A DNA stretch of 64,000 bases from Amaurobius ferox. Taxonomy: Eukaryota; Arthropoda; Arachnida; Araneae; Amaurobiidae. Under the pieces are notes generated by a model. The model was given only the letters and a program-made list of their open reading frames with translations. It ran no database searches and had not been told where the DNA came from. Location: positions 110,909,695-110,973,694 of the forward strand of contig OX578146.1 in assembly GCA_951213105.1 (NCBI GenBank), in the 5' to 3' direction. Below, one piece after another: positions 37,755-49,988 of the stretch (position 1 is the first letter of the stretch; every line of letters begins with the position of its first letter). Position numbers and translations under genes: made by a program.

Positions 37755-37840
37755 GACTGTGTGAAAAAATTCTATGAGATAGATTTCGGTCTTCACTGTG
37801 GACAAACAAACAGATAGATTCTGCTTTTCATTATTATAGA
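37755..37840 (-). mobile_element. Helitron-like 5' end fragment
   Basis: On the minus strand, A|TCTATAATAATGAAAAGCAG followed by CTATCTGTTTGTTTGTCC resembles the 5' ends of the three full elements but belongs to a different subfamily. No matching 3' end was located. Confidence 0.35.
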
Positions 37841-37899
37841 TTCACTGGGGGTTTAGACGATTGAAATGTAATGTTTAAAATGTCCCTGAGTTTGCGATA

Positions 37900-38420
37900 A
37901 GTGAATGAAAATATATAAAAAAATGTTCGGAGATACAAAACCTAATCCAAAAGCAGGAAAAATATATTGAATAGAAAAGGGGACAACAATTATGAAAGAA
38001 AGGTGGAGGGGGTAAAAAATAAAAATATTCTAATTTTCTGCCGAAAGATAAAGTGCATAACAAAACTAAGAGAGAGGGGAAAATCATATTTGCAATCATT
38101 AGCGAACAAGGCGGTAAAATACGCAATATTTATTTTCGTAATTTTGAAAAAAATAATAAAAGAAAACATCTGAAAAGAATTTAGAGATACATGGGCCCAA
38201 CAGAAACACAGGAAAATATCCAAATGCTTCCAAATTCATTAAAAAAAGGACGGAGGGGGGAGGGGTAGAAATTAAAAAATATGAACTTTCGAGTGAGGTA
38301 ATAAAAATAGGGTGTATTAAGAATAAAAAATAAATTCCATTCGTTGGAAAAGAGGAAAGTCAATGTTTCATTTTTTCTCGGTTTTGAAAAGAAAATGGAC
38401 AAAAAAAATACCACATATCA
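37900..38420. repeat. Purine-rich tandem duplication, about 250-bp unit
   Basis: ggtggagggggtaaaaaat at 38002 and ggacggaggggggagggg at 38249, plus the preceding cggagatacaaa / agagatacatgg and caggaaaaatata / caggaaaatatcc pairs, show two diverged units with strong A/G bias on the plus strand. The bias suppresses stops and makes several spurious open frames on both strands. Confidence 0.5.
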
Positions 38421-39029
38421 TACAATGCAACTTTATATAAGAATAATAATAAATCGAATGTTGATTAGAACATGGGGATATTAAATGAATTGTTTGAGTA
38501 GAAATAAAAAAAAATCAGTTATTTGCCGCTGAAATTCCTCATAGAACAGCCACGAGGCATATTATTTTGGATAAAAACATGAAAAATTATTCTTTTATCA
38601 ATATTATTCTGGGACTAATACCAAAGACTAAATTCAGTACCAAATTAATTTTATTTGTTGAAACACATTAAAAATCGACAAAAAATGAAGTCAATTAAGA
38701 AATTTTGCAAAAATATTTTAAATAATTGAAAGAAAAAGTTACCCGAATAGTTAGAACTTAAAAGACAGCCATATTTGTCGATGGATTTGTGAATCTCTCA
38801 CGGCAGCATAACACAACACTTTGAACACTAAGAAAAGAAGTAGCTTTTTACTTGTAGTCATTGTGTTTGTTATTTATATGGCCTCCAGCTAGGCTCAATT
38901 CCTAAATCAGCTAAAACGGTAGACGACGAAAAGAATGACCATCTGGACTAAACTCCTCCCTCCCGTCCTTTTAGAAGTGCGATCATAGAGGCCACATCCA
39001 TGTGTTTGCAATTTGAATTTGAAACTAGA

Positions 39030-39418
39030 AAAAAATTCTGAGAATCGGTCCTTGGGTTTTTCCCAGTTTTTGGGGGAAAACAAAGTCCCCTAAGGGATTG
39101 CAGGCAGCACCCAGCTTCAAGTTGTTTAAAATCTGGTAATCTCCCCAGTGTTTGAGCGCACGTACTTTCAAGCAGAACTGCACATTGCTTCGAAAAAGAT
39201 ATAATTATGGGAGAAAAACGATTTTATCCTTTCTATATTTTAATACTATCTCTAAAAAAGTAAATTCATTTATATTAAAGTGGCACAAAATTGGCTCATT
39301 TTCAAAATATTTTTTTAATACGACCACAAAAGTCATTCTTACACCTAATTTCACTTCCAAATGGCCGCCCCTAATTCGTCCGCTGTGGGCAATTGCCCAC
39401 GCCTTAAACCGGGCCTGA
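39030..39418 (-). mobile_element. hAT-like end fragment, reverse orientation
   Basis: On the minus strand caggcccggtttaaggcgtg, gggcaattgcccac and gaattaggggcggccattt repeat the CAGGGCCGG end module seen near 33.15 kb. Extent to the left is uncertain. Confidence 0.4.
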
Positions 39419-39854
39419 TTATACATATTTAACCAAAGATAAAAAATCAATATTTTTAAACTGATTTAAACAGGGACGGGAAAGAATCTTTCAATTATAT
39501 ATCATAGATGGCGCCACTGAACGTTTATTAAATATATTCGTGTTAAAAATATAAAGGCCATATAATTTTAAAAGTAAAACGCAGAAATTAAAAATTTCAA
39601 GCTACACTACGTACAAACATTTGCATGCAACTATTATCAACTACTCTGTGAACGAACTTTTTAATTAAAGAAATGCATTAAAATCTGGGAAATAACGTTT
39701 ATACAATCTCTAAATAATCAACGTGGAGTCGACATTAAAATCTCAGAAGCTGATTCTCGAAATTTTGTCTTCTTGCATTCATTTTTATATTTATTTGGAG
39801 TATCTGCAAGATGAACAATCACATACTATGGAAAGTTCAAAATCTTTCTTAGTG

Positions 39855-40218
39855 TATATGTTACCGGCAATGTATGAAAGCCAGCATTCTATAGAATACC
39901 TAGGCATTTTATAGAATACCGAAAACTGGTCGGCAATCTGTGAAACGATTAATATTTCACACATTTTCTAGGCAGTTTATAGAATGCCAAATGACAAACC
40001 GGCAAAGTATGAAATACATCTCCGATTCATTCCTTTTTTCATACTTTGCCTAAATAGCATTTGTCATTCTATAGAATGCCTAGGTATTATATGCAATGCC
40101 TAGGGAAAGTATATAATTATTTTCATATTTCATACTTTGCCTAAAAACGGCGGTATTCTATAAAATGCCTAGATATTCTATAGAATGCCGGTATTTCATA
40201 CCCTGCCGGTAACATATA
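39855..40218. mobile_element. 364-bp inverted-repeat element built of small palindromes
   Basis: Ends tatatgttaccggcaatg and cctgccggtaacatata. The interior is a series of palindromic units of the type ggcattctatagaatgcc and cctaggca, in both orientations, with ttcatactttgcc spacers. Confidence 0.65.
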
Positions 40219-40555
40219 CATGACAGTAAAGTAGCAGTCAAAACATACATCGCCAAATGAGCGATTTTGTGCCAAATATGTTTTCCAACCTGCAAAAATT
40301 CTTTCGTTTCAACTCCATGAGCATGCGCAGTATAGGTTTTCATATCCGCCATAGCAATTCAACACAACGGGCAGATACTAGTCAAAATCGTCGATGGGGT
40401 GGTGTTCGGAAGCTACATGGCTAGAGCCGGGAGTACCCCTTCAAGTCTAGTTAGCAAATTCCCAACTGATGACATTGTGCGACATCAATGCATACAACAG
40501 CCGCCGGCGGCGAGAATGAATCCTATTTTTGCAACCACCCCTTTTTAAACACCCG

Positions 40556-40622
40556 AAGAATGTAGTGGAAGCTTCCAGCACAATGTAGTGGAAGCTTCCA
40601 GCACAATGTAGTGGAAGTTTCA
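40556..40622. repeat. Minisatellite, 25-bp unit, 3 copies
   Basis: atgtagtggaagcttccagc followed by acaatgtag repeated three times, the last with a variant (gaagtttcag). Confidence 0.75.
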
Positions 40623-40984
40623 GTGGGAGCACGATGAGTCATTCTCATACGCGTTTCATGAGCCCTATAACAATATTGGCAGTTACAGTTTAATCATTTT
40701 TATAACTCTTAGAACGACATTTTCACGCCGAGCTTCGCAACTGTAGCTCAATTTTTTACGTGTGTATATGTTTTGCAACAGTGTATTTGTACAGAATAGG
40801 GTTCAATCGCCCCAAATTCACATTGGCATAATTTGAAACAACTCTATGCAATGAATTTTTATGCCAAAGTGTGCAACACTTTTCTCCGTAACTAATTTTC
40901 TAGAAAAAACGGTATGATATTCTGCTTATTTAAATTTGCTGTAGCCTTATTTGGCGTAGCTTTCTAGATTCCGTTGACAACATG

Positions 40985-41103
40985 CCTAAATTATAATTAA
41001 ACGAACGAAATTATTTATTATATAGTGTATACTTTTATAATATTATTGGCAGATATAAAAAATATGCAAAAAGAAAAGAAAAATTCACTTTTAATTCTTT
41101 TCA
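40985..41103 (+). repeat. Duplicated unit, filled copy
   Basis: aaacgaacgaaattatttat to ttttcaaccgtatactctg matches 41936-42058. This copy carries the 288-bp SINE-like insertion at its right edge. Confidence 0.6.
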
Positions 41104-41118
41104 ACCGTATACTCTGTG

Positions 41119-41406
41119 TGAGTGTGAAGACCCAGACCGTCAGACTCATCCAGATGACTTGAGTATCTAATTGGACGGCCGGGAAGAGATCCGGCGACAA
41201 CACCAGAATAAACACAACTAAACAAAACAGCAAACAAACAAAGCAGTAATCAAAAACAAAACATAACACCAAAACAACACAGCAAACCAAAATAAAAGGG
41301 AAGGCGGCACCACCGGGGAGGAGCAGGTAAAAACCAAGGGGATCAACAACCAGAGAAAAAGTTAAAAGCAGCAATGGCTCTCAGGCTATTCAAGTGATTT
41401 TGTTGG
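41119..41406 (-). mobile_element. SINE-like retroposon, 288 bp, with 15-bp target duplication
   Basis: Flanked by accgtatactctgtg at 41104-41118 and 41407-41421. A paralogous empty site exists at about 42049 (ccatatactctgagataatc). Minus-strand 3' end GACGGTCTGGGTCTTCAC equals the tail of the tRNA-type SINE and the mini insertions; the 5' part is unrelated to the tRNA head, and the sense strand is T/G-rich. Confidence 0.75.
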
Positions 41407-41498
41407 ACCGTATACTCTGTGAGATAATCGAATGTTATCCAGTTTGAGCTTAATTAAACTACGTTTAAATCAAATCACTACCCTCGATAAATAGAGTA

Positions 41499-41589
41499 AT
41501 TATGCAGCATACAGCTGTTTCGAGGACACGCTGGATTCCCTTCGTTAGTTGAAGAAAACCAACAAACTCGAAGTCAAAAAGACGAAATG
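41499..41589 (+). repeat. Dispersed repeat, 90-bp block, copy 1
   Basis: attatgcagcatacagctgt, ttcgaggacacgctgg, caaactcgaagtcaaaaaga; matched at 49898-49988. Confidence 0.55.
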
Positions 41590-41935
41590 AATACAAAAAC
41601 AATGGAAGAGGTATGTATACCCAGTCGGGGATTACGAGTCCACAACTTCCCCTGCATTGGAATTTCTGTAAAACGTATTCATTGTAATCTACACCAGATT
41701 TCTAAATTTGAGAAAAATCGTAAATGGGTGAGTATCACTGGTTATCGCAGACAAACCGAATAAACAGAGCAGATAGACCAAAACAGTCCGAAGAGTTTTA
41801 GTTCGACAATTAACACTTTGAATTCGCACTTCTCTCTTTTTGTTCTATGTAGAACTAAATTACATATTATTTCTTTGAAATTCTAACACGAACGAGTTAT
41901 CTTTTATTTTCAATTAAAAAGCCGTCAGGAGTAAA

Positions 41936-42075
41936 ACGAACGAAATCATTTGTTATATATTATTATATACTATGTACTTTCATAATATTATTGGTAGATA
42001 TAAAAAATATTCAAAAAAAAAATTCACTTTTAACTCTTTTCAACCATATACTCTGAGATAATCGAATGTTATCCA
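41936..42075 (+). repeat. Duplicated unit, empty copy
   Basis: Same unit without the SINE, continuing straight into gagataatcgaatgttatcc, which in the filled copy resumes only after the insertion. It provides a natural empty-site control. Confidence 0.6.
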
Positions 42076-42166
42076 GCTAGTATTACCTGATTAGTATATT
42101 TATATTAACCAACATGATTAGTATATTTATATTCAACATAAGTACGTATCAAATCATCCCAATAGT

Positions 42167-42590
42167 CCTCCCCAGGATCGAGCTAGAATTTTCCAGAAGA
42201 GTAAAAATACTCCCTTACTTGATTTGAAGGAGTATTTTTCTTTTCAGAGGAGTAATGTTTAACAAATGTACAATTACCCTCCAATTTCCAGATATTTATT
42301 AAATTTATTGTATTTTGTGTAAAAAAATGAATGCACTATACTCTTTATTTGTGTTAATAAATAAAATACATTATATATCTGATAGCGCAATTAATATATC
42401 TTATAAACATTATGAAATGAGTTTTAAAATGTTTAATTTACGATTCTAAAGAAAGTTTTTTTTTCTTTTTTCTTTACAAAATCGGTGCTTTAAAATACGC
42501 ATTACTTAATTCATAAAGCGTATTTCCTTATTTTATAGCCTGAAACACACGTATAGAGGCGTTATCTCGATCCTCTCTCTATTGGGGAGG
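42167..42590. mobile_element. Inverted-end element, about 424 bp
   Basis: cctccccaggatcgag at the left and ctcgatcct ... attggggagg at the right pair with an 8-base interruption. The left part also carries an internal stem (gtaaaaatactcc / ggagtatttttc). Non-coding; superfamily not recognised. Confidence 0.45.
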
Positions 42591-43958
42591 TTTGATATAA
42601 TTGCAGCTGGTCATTGTAAATGGTAACTGTTATAGTTTGAAGAACAGTAATTAATTGTAAGCATTTATTTTATGAAAATAAAAGTGCATTTCATAATTAT
42701 AACTTTAAAAGTTATTTAAATAAACTTTATATTAAAAGGGAAAAAAATGTATCAAACTTCTGCTACTCACAATATAAATTGATGCGCATATAAAATAGGG
42801 AAAAGCAAGCAATCCTTTTAGAAAAGCTTGATATTATTTTTTGAAATTACTCCACGAATAAGCACTTTCGAGTTTAACATTTTTTATTTATTCGCACTGA
42901 AGAAGGTAAATCAATTGTTTTCAAAACGATCCTCTACTGCTTAACATTTAATTTGCGCCGCAATTTACTTTATGATTACATTTTTCATGAAATCATTTAT
43001 TTTAGTTTGGAAAATTTTGAACAAAAATGTCTGTAGGTCGATATTCTGGTACCATATATTCTATGAAAAGAAAATTCTGCTTTATTTTCAACAAACATCA
43101 GTTCATAAAATTGTAAAATGAGATACGTCTGCTTAATGCCTCACGATAATAACAAAATAACATTTTTACAGATTTTATTTTGAATTAACTTGCAAGTTGT
43201 AAAACATTTAGACAACCTGATTAGTATATTTATATTCAACATAAATTTTGAATAATTTTTTTTTTTTTTTTGGAAAAGCCTTTAACCCATACGTTTTCAA
43301 CCACTATGTTATGGCGCACATGTGTACCACGCAAAATCCGCAGCTGGGCCATGAGTGCTGAGAGAGTGTCAGGAAGATGCAAGTAAAAAACATCGATATA
43401 AACAGATATTTTATAATTGAATCGATTAATTTGAATCGGAAATAAATCATTTCCGCTTCATAAAATTTTTCAGGGAAAATAATATAATATTTTGAAGTAT
43501 TTTACTCTTATTGGAATGAATTTTTATTTACTGCATCAAATTTCTCATTTTCTGCTAAAAATCATTTTTCTATCATTTCTTTTTGAAAATTTTATACATG
43601 ACCTGGTTTCAGACCAAATGTGATCTAGAGAGTGGAATAAATGGTTTGAAATGTCATATGTAGTCCCCTGAATTATGCTTTGCTGTACCCAGTTTACCAA
43701 CAAAAAACGGTGTTTCACTTTTGTTAGAGTTCATCGGCAACTCACAGTCAGTAATTGTATTAGCAGTTAAAAAAGTAATATAAGCAGTAACTTTTCGAGT
43801 TTTTGTGGTAAAAACCAGGAATACACTGCTATTTAATTTATAAAAGAACAAAGAATTTTCCAGAACGCCTCTTAGCTGTGGAATTAGCTGATTATTAAAC
43901 AAGCTTTAAAAAGTCTTATAGTTTCAACTTGATTTTTAATAAAGCCAATGTCAACTAA
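42591..43958. other. Non-coding spacer before the Helitron pair
   Basis: AT-rich; T-run at 43257-43271; no recognised gene. Confidence 0.5.
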
Positions 43959-45991
43959 TCAATATAAATAAAATTGAAAATATATCTGTCTGTCTGTCTG
44001 TCTATCTGTTTGTCCCATCATCACGGGAGAACGGCTGAACCGAATTTTATGAAATCTTGTAGGTAGCCTGGAAATAGCCTCACTTAAAATTTAGTCCATG
44101 TTTGGAGTTTCTACGACCAGTGGTTCTCGAGATATTAGTAAAAAACGAAACTTTTGTTTGTCTCATCATCACGGGAGAATGGCTAAATCGAATTTAATGA
44201 AATTTTTTGAATAGCCTTAAAATAGCCCCCCATAAATTTAGTCCAAGTTTCGAGTTTCTAAGACCAGGAATTGTCGAGATATTAATGACAAACGAAACTT
44301 TTTCCTAGGAGTTTTACTCTCTAACTCCGTGGTTTATCCAAACAACAAGTTTGAAAATCGTTTGAAAGTGAGTTAAAACTTTATCTCTGAGTTTGGTGGG
44401 CTAATTTTTGCGCTAATTAGTCACTTTCTGAAAGCATGAATTGTTTGAAACATGAATTAAATGGAAAATCTATCTCCATGGTTAATTTTCACAAACTTTT
44501 ACTCAATAATGAAAAGTATAAAGAAATCAAAATGGGTATTTAATTTTGCAGTTTATGAGGAAGATTCTATCTTATATCATGTTTCTTAAAAACGCAATTA
44601 AATTAAATCTGTCTGTTAATTTTAATTATTATTTTTTTCGATTTGAATAATAAATAAATGGATATAAAAATATATTTTAGAAAAGAACGGTTAGATTTTT
44701 CTTTTTATTATATTAATTTCAGACTGCGTACATCACTTTCATTTATTTTGTCAAAGAGTTTTAAGCTTTTATATTGTGTTTAGCTAATAAACTCATATAT
44801 TGTGTTTACCTCATAAATTCATTCATCCGATTGTTGAAACAGAAAAAGAATAGAACGGGTATATCTTCTAATACAATTTCAGTATATACAAACGGGATCA
44901 GGATGTTTAATTTTTCAGATCTGCAAATTCAGAAGCTACGAATTTGGCGGATTATCGCTAACTTGAAAACTTTTCTTAAAATTTACCAAATTGATGGAAA
45001 TGTCGCCAAATTTATAGAAACGACGCAAATCAAAGAAATTAAATTTGTTTTTTTAGAAGAGAGTACTGAAATGATGTTTCGGTAGTATTTGTCGGTTAGT
45101 CCATCCATCTACTTAGTAACACATTTAGCGAATTTTTAAAATATCACCAAATTGATAAAAATGTTTGTAAATCCATAAAAATATCATGAAATTGATAAAA
45201 TTGCGCTTAATAAATAAAATTAATTGTGTTTTGTTAGGGGATAGTATTATGATTATGTTTCGGCAATTTGTCGCAAAATGGGACTATCAGTTCTACAGTC
45301 CCACTTGCCGATAAATTTGGCGATTTTCTAAATTATCGCTAATTGAAGAAAATGTCTCCAAACCTTCCATGGAGATCGCATTATTCAGGCGATATGATTT
45401 CCATCAATTTATTTGAAGCACAAATGATATTATGTCGTTTTAGAAATGGATGTAAATCCAATGTGTTATGCGGCATACGATTTCTATTAAATCTTTTCCG
45501 ATTTGAATAATAAAGATATGTATATAAATAAAATGTCATTGACATTGATTAATAATATCAATTGCATGGATAATACCAATTACGGTCTTCAGGTTTAAAC
45601 ATTATTATTATTCATATTTTAGGGGATTATTGATGCCGGGATTATTAATATTTTCAAATTATTATGCCATTGTTTTATTATGACAAAAATTGTTAAACTC
45701 ATATATTGTGCGTTGTACGAGTAATCTTCTACAAATGCACGGGTATATCTTCTAATCTACGAGTATATAAGTAGTACAGGTATATTGGCATATATTTTGA
45801 TATATATTGGCATATATCGAAATCAATTACGACCTTCTGGTATAAAAATTACGGGGATTATTGATATTTTCAATTTATTGCGTCATCTGTTTTATTTTGG
45901 CAAAGATTTTTGAGACTCATATTGTAATACGGATACTCTTCTACTAATACACTGGCATATTTTCTAATCTGCGACAATATAAGTAGTACGG

Positions 45992-46405
45992 GGATTGAAG
46001 AGGTGCGTTTTGAGGTATTTATGTTTCCTTTATTGTTCCAATCTATATGCTTGTCGTCCATATAACACAAGTTTATAGATAAAATCTATCTTGTGTTTCA
46101 GAAACAAGCATTTTTGTGTTCATTTCGAAAAGATATATGGACCCGACGAGAATTTTTTCGAAATGAACTTTTCGCAAGCCTAATCTCGTAAGCCTAAATC
46201 TCCTCCATGTGCAAGCTTTTTTGCTTGATTTTTTTGTTTTCTTATTTGCATTCCTCATTTTTGAAATTTGTTGACTGTCTTTGTCCTTATGACTTGCATT
46301 ATGCTTTATTATTTCCTCTTTTTGTCTTAATTTCTTTGTATTTGTAGAAAATTTTGGAATAGTGTATTATGAGTTACTACATACATTCTAACTTTGGATT
46401 TAATA

Positions 46406-46460
<55 letters not shown>
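45992..46460. repeat. Extra segment in Helitron copy 2 with (AT)n tract
   Basis: Absent at the equivalent place in copy 3. Contains an inverted pair (gttcatttcgaaaa / ttttcgaaatgaac) and an AT-dinucleotide run at about 46415-46463. Probably a nested insertion; its ends are approximate. Confidence 0.45.

Positions 46461-46463
<3 letters not shown>
46415..46463. repeat. (AT)n microsatellite in Helitron copy 2
   Basis: About 49 bases of nearly pure AT at the right edge of the segment absent from copy 3. Confidence 0.85.
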
Positions 46464-46465
<2 letters not shown>

Positions 46466-46882
46466 CCACATAATTTTAGTACTTTCATTCTGGCATATAT
46501 TGGAGTCAATTACGAGTTCATTGATATTTTCAATTTATACATGTAATGTACTAATACAGGTTATATCTTCCAATATTCGAGTATATAAGTAGTACGGGTC
46601 CCATACAATTTTAATGCTTTCATTTTGCATATATTGATTCAATTCCTTTTTATTTTGTAAATTTGCTTACAAAAGGGGTCAGGATGTTTAAATCTTCAGA
46701 TCTGCCCATGAAGATAATTTTGTATAGCGAGAACAGAGATTCTTAAACTTCTTTTTAGGAGCATTGTATAAAATATTTTGATTAAAAATGCCATTTAGTA
46801 TACTATAGGAATTTGCACATGATTGTGAATTTTAAGTTTCTTTATATTATATACTCCGTATGAAGAGCGGGTATGCTGCTAG

Positions 46883-49326
46883 TCTATATAAATAAAATTG
46901 AAAATATGTCTGTCTGTCTGTCCCATCATCATGGGAGAACGACTGAACCGAATTTGATGAAATTACGTGGTAGCCTTGAAATAACCCCCACTTAAAATTT
47001 AGTCTATAATTCGAGTTTCTACGACCAGTGGTTCTCGAGATATTAGTGAAAAACGAAAGTTTCGTTTGTCTCATCATCACGGGAGAACCGCAGAACCGAA
47101 TTTAATCAAATTTTGTGGATAGCCTTAAAATAGCCCCCCTTTAAATTTTATCCATGTTTCGAGTTTCTGAAACTAGGGGTTGTCGAGATATTAATGAAAA
47201 ACGAAACTTTTTCCTAGGCGTTCTACTCTCTAAGTCCCTGGTACCTCCAAACGAAAAGGTTGGAAATCGTTTGTTTAAAACGTGAAAGTGAATTAAAACT
47301 TTATCTCTGAGTTTGGAGAAAAATTTTTGCGCTGATTAGTCACTTTCTGAAAGCATGAATTGTTTGAAACCATGAATGTTTGAAACTTGAATTTAAATGG
47401 AAAATCTATCAGCATGGTTTATTTTTTTCAATCTTTTAATCAACAATGAAAAGTATTAAGAAATCAAAATGGTTATTTAATTATTAGAATTCGATGAGAA
47501 CTTATATCATGTTGCTCGATAACGTAATTAATTGTTTGTTAATGTTTATTATTGTTTTTTCGATTTGAATAATAAATAAATGGATATAAAATTATATTTT
47601 ATAAATGAACGGTTGATTTTTCTTTTAATTATATTAATTGCGGACTGCGTACATCACTTTCATTTATTTTGGCAAAGAATTTTCAAGCTTATATATTGTG
47701 TTTAGCTAATATACTCATATACTGTGTTTAGCCAATAAATTCATTTAACAGATTGTTGAAACAGAAAAAGTGTAGAACGGTTATATATTCTAATACAATT
47801 TTAGTGTTTTCATTTAGTATATATAGACGGGATCAGGATGTTTTATTCAGATGTGCAAATTCAGAGCTACAAATTTGGCAGGATATCGCTAACTTGGCAA
47901 CTTTTCTTAAACTTTGCCAATTGATAAAAACGACCAAATCAATGAAATTTATCTTGTTTTGTTAGAAGAGAGCACCGAAATGATATTTCGTTAGCATTTG
48001 TCTGCCAGTCCAACCATCCTACATAGTAACACATGTAGCGAATTTTTAAAATGTCACTAAATGTATAAAAATGTTTGTAAATCCATAAAAATATCTTGAA
48101 ATTGATAAAATTGCGTTAAATAAATGAAATTAATAGTGTTTTGTTAGGGGATAGTATTGTGATAATATTTTGTCAATTTGTCGCCAAGTGGGACTGTCAG
48201 TTCTATGATCCCACTTGGCGATAATTTTGACGATTTTTTAAAATGTCGCCAAACCTTTAATAGACATAGCATTCAGACGATATTTTGTCCACCAATTAAT
48301 TTGAAGCAAATGATACCATCTATCGTTTAGCAACGGATTTAAATCCAATGTGTTTATGCGGCATGCGATTTTTATTAAAACTTTTCAGACTTGAATAATT
48401 AAGATATGTATATAAAATAAATTTCATTTCCATTGCATGTTTGACTGGATAATATCAATTACGGTCTTCGGGTTTAAACATTATTATTATTGATATTTTC
48501 GGGGATTATTGATTCAGAGATTATCGATATTTGCAAGTGTTGTGCCATTGTTTTATTGCGGCAAATTGATTGTGCCATTGTTTTATTGCGGCAAAATTGT
48601 TGATTGTCACATATTGAGCGTTGTACAAGTAATTTTCTAGGAATGCACGGGTATGTCTTCTAATCTACGAGAATATAAGTAGTACAGGTATATTGACATA
48701 TATTGGAATCAAGTATGGCCTTCTGGTATAAAGAATACGGGGATTATTGAGATTTTCAATTTATTACGTCATCTGTTTTATTTTGGCATAGATTTTTGAG
48801 ACTCATATCGTAAAACGGGTAATCTTCTATTAACACTTCGACATATCTTCGAATTTACGACATTATAAGCAGTACGGTTATATCTTCCCTTATAATTTTA
48901 GCACTTTCATTTTGGCATATATTGGAATCAACTTCCTTCAGGTTTAAAGATTACGGGTTTATGGATATTTTCAATTTATACATGTAATCTACTAATACAG
49001 ATTATATCTTCTAATATTCGCGTATATAAGTAGTACGGGTCCCATACAATTTTAATGCTTTCATTTTGCATATATTGATTCAAATCCTTATTTTTTTTTT
49101 GTAAATTTGTTTACAAAAGGATGTTTTAACTTCAGATCTGAGAAGATAATTTTGTATAGCGCGAACAGAGTTTCTTAAACTTCTTTTTAGGAGCATTAAA
49201 TTAAATATTTTAACGGAATATTTTGATTAAAATTTCATGTAGTATACTATGGGAATTTGCACATGAATAGTGAATTTAAGTTTCTTTATATTATATACTC
49301 CGTACGAAGAACGGGTATGCTGCTAG
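46883..49326 (+). mobile_element. Helitron-like non-autonomous element, copy 3 (second of a head-to-tail pair)
   Basis: Starts TCTATATAAATAAAATTG directly after the CTAG of copy 2 and ends with a CCGT...ACGG stem, 8 bases and CTAG, followed by T. Length 2444. Internal order of blocks is the same as in copies 1 and 2. No coding capacity. Confidence 0.62.
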
Positions 49327-49459
49327 TATCTGATATAAATTTATGGTCATATCGAATTGTGTAGGGAGGTATAAATCTCTAGCAAACTCTCCAGAATTTG
49401 AACTCTCAATTTATTAAATTGTATAACTGTCATAATAAAATAATAAAGGAAGAGAGAGA

Positions 49460-49535
49460 GTGTTGAAGACCCAGACCACACGACCAACCCAAGGGTTTAC
49501 GGTAGCAAGATGTGTGGCCGGAAGAAAAGGAACGA
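49460..49535 (-). mobile_element. Degenerate SINE-tail fragment
   Basis: gtgttgaagacccagacc followed by gaccaacccaagggtttac and gtgtggccggaag follows the same order as the SINE tail at 23.1 kb. No clear target duplication seen. Confidence 0.45.
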
Positions 49536-49897
49536 ACATTGTTCCTAGAGTTCAGATTGTATGCACTAAAAATTTGCAAAGTATGCACTTAAAATCAAAG
49601 GAGCATTCAGCATTTTGTAAGGGAGGGGTCAAGAATCGTGAGGGGTTCACAGTGCTAGATTTCGCTTTTCGATATGGAAACTAGATAATAAAACTAGAGT
49701 AATTAATAATGAGCTGGCTTGTAATGTAAAATGCAGCGCAAATCAAGCTAAATAAACAACGTTGCATTTTATGTTGTAAACCATACTTAATTATTGATTG
49801 GGCGAAAAGTCACTTAACTAAAGCAATTCAATAAGTAACACACACTGTGTGCAACAAATGATAAAACCTTAGCAACATATTTAAGCACAAATAAAAT

Positions 49898-49988
49898 AAT
49901 AATGCAGCAAGCAGCTGTTTCGAGGGTACGTTACATCCCCTTTATCAGTTCAAGAGCGTCAACAAACCCGAAGTCAAAAACACGAAAT
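49898..49988 (+). repeat. Dispersed repeat, 90-bp block, copy 2
   Basis: ataatgcagcaagcagctgt, ttcgagggtacgttacatcc, caaacccgaagtcaaaaaca; partner of 41499-41589. Function unknown. Confidence 0.55.

Larger units (their letters stand above)
43959..46882 (+). mobile_element. Helitron-like non-autonomous element, copy 2 (first of a head-to-tail pair)
   Basis: Begins A|TCAATATAAATAAAATTG at 43959, followed by CTGTCTGTCTGTC and CATCACGGGAGAACGGCTG, and ends GGGTATGCTGCTAG at 46882 with a weak hairpin before it. Compared with copy 3 it has about 470 extra bases (roughly 45992-46460) including an (AT)n tract. No long ORF. The next element starts at the very next base. Confidence 0.62.

Noticed and set aside
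37875..38414. Four overlapping frames on both strands
   Set aside because: Explained by purine bias of a tandem duplication; no recognisable domain.
41018..41374. 118-codon open frame on the minus strand with hydrophobic, Val/Leu/Phe-rich translation
   Set aside because: It runs across the 288-bp SINE-like insertion; the hydrophobicity comes from its T/G-rich strand, and the target duplication marks it as a retroposon.
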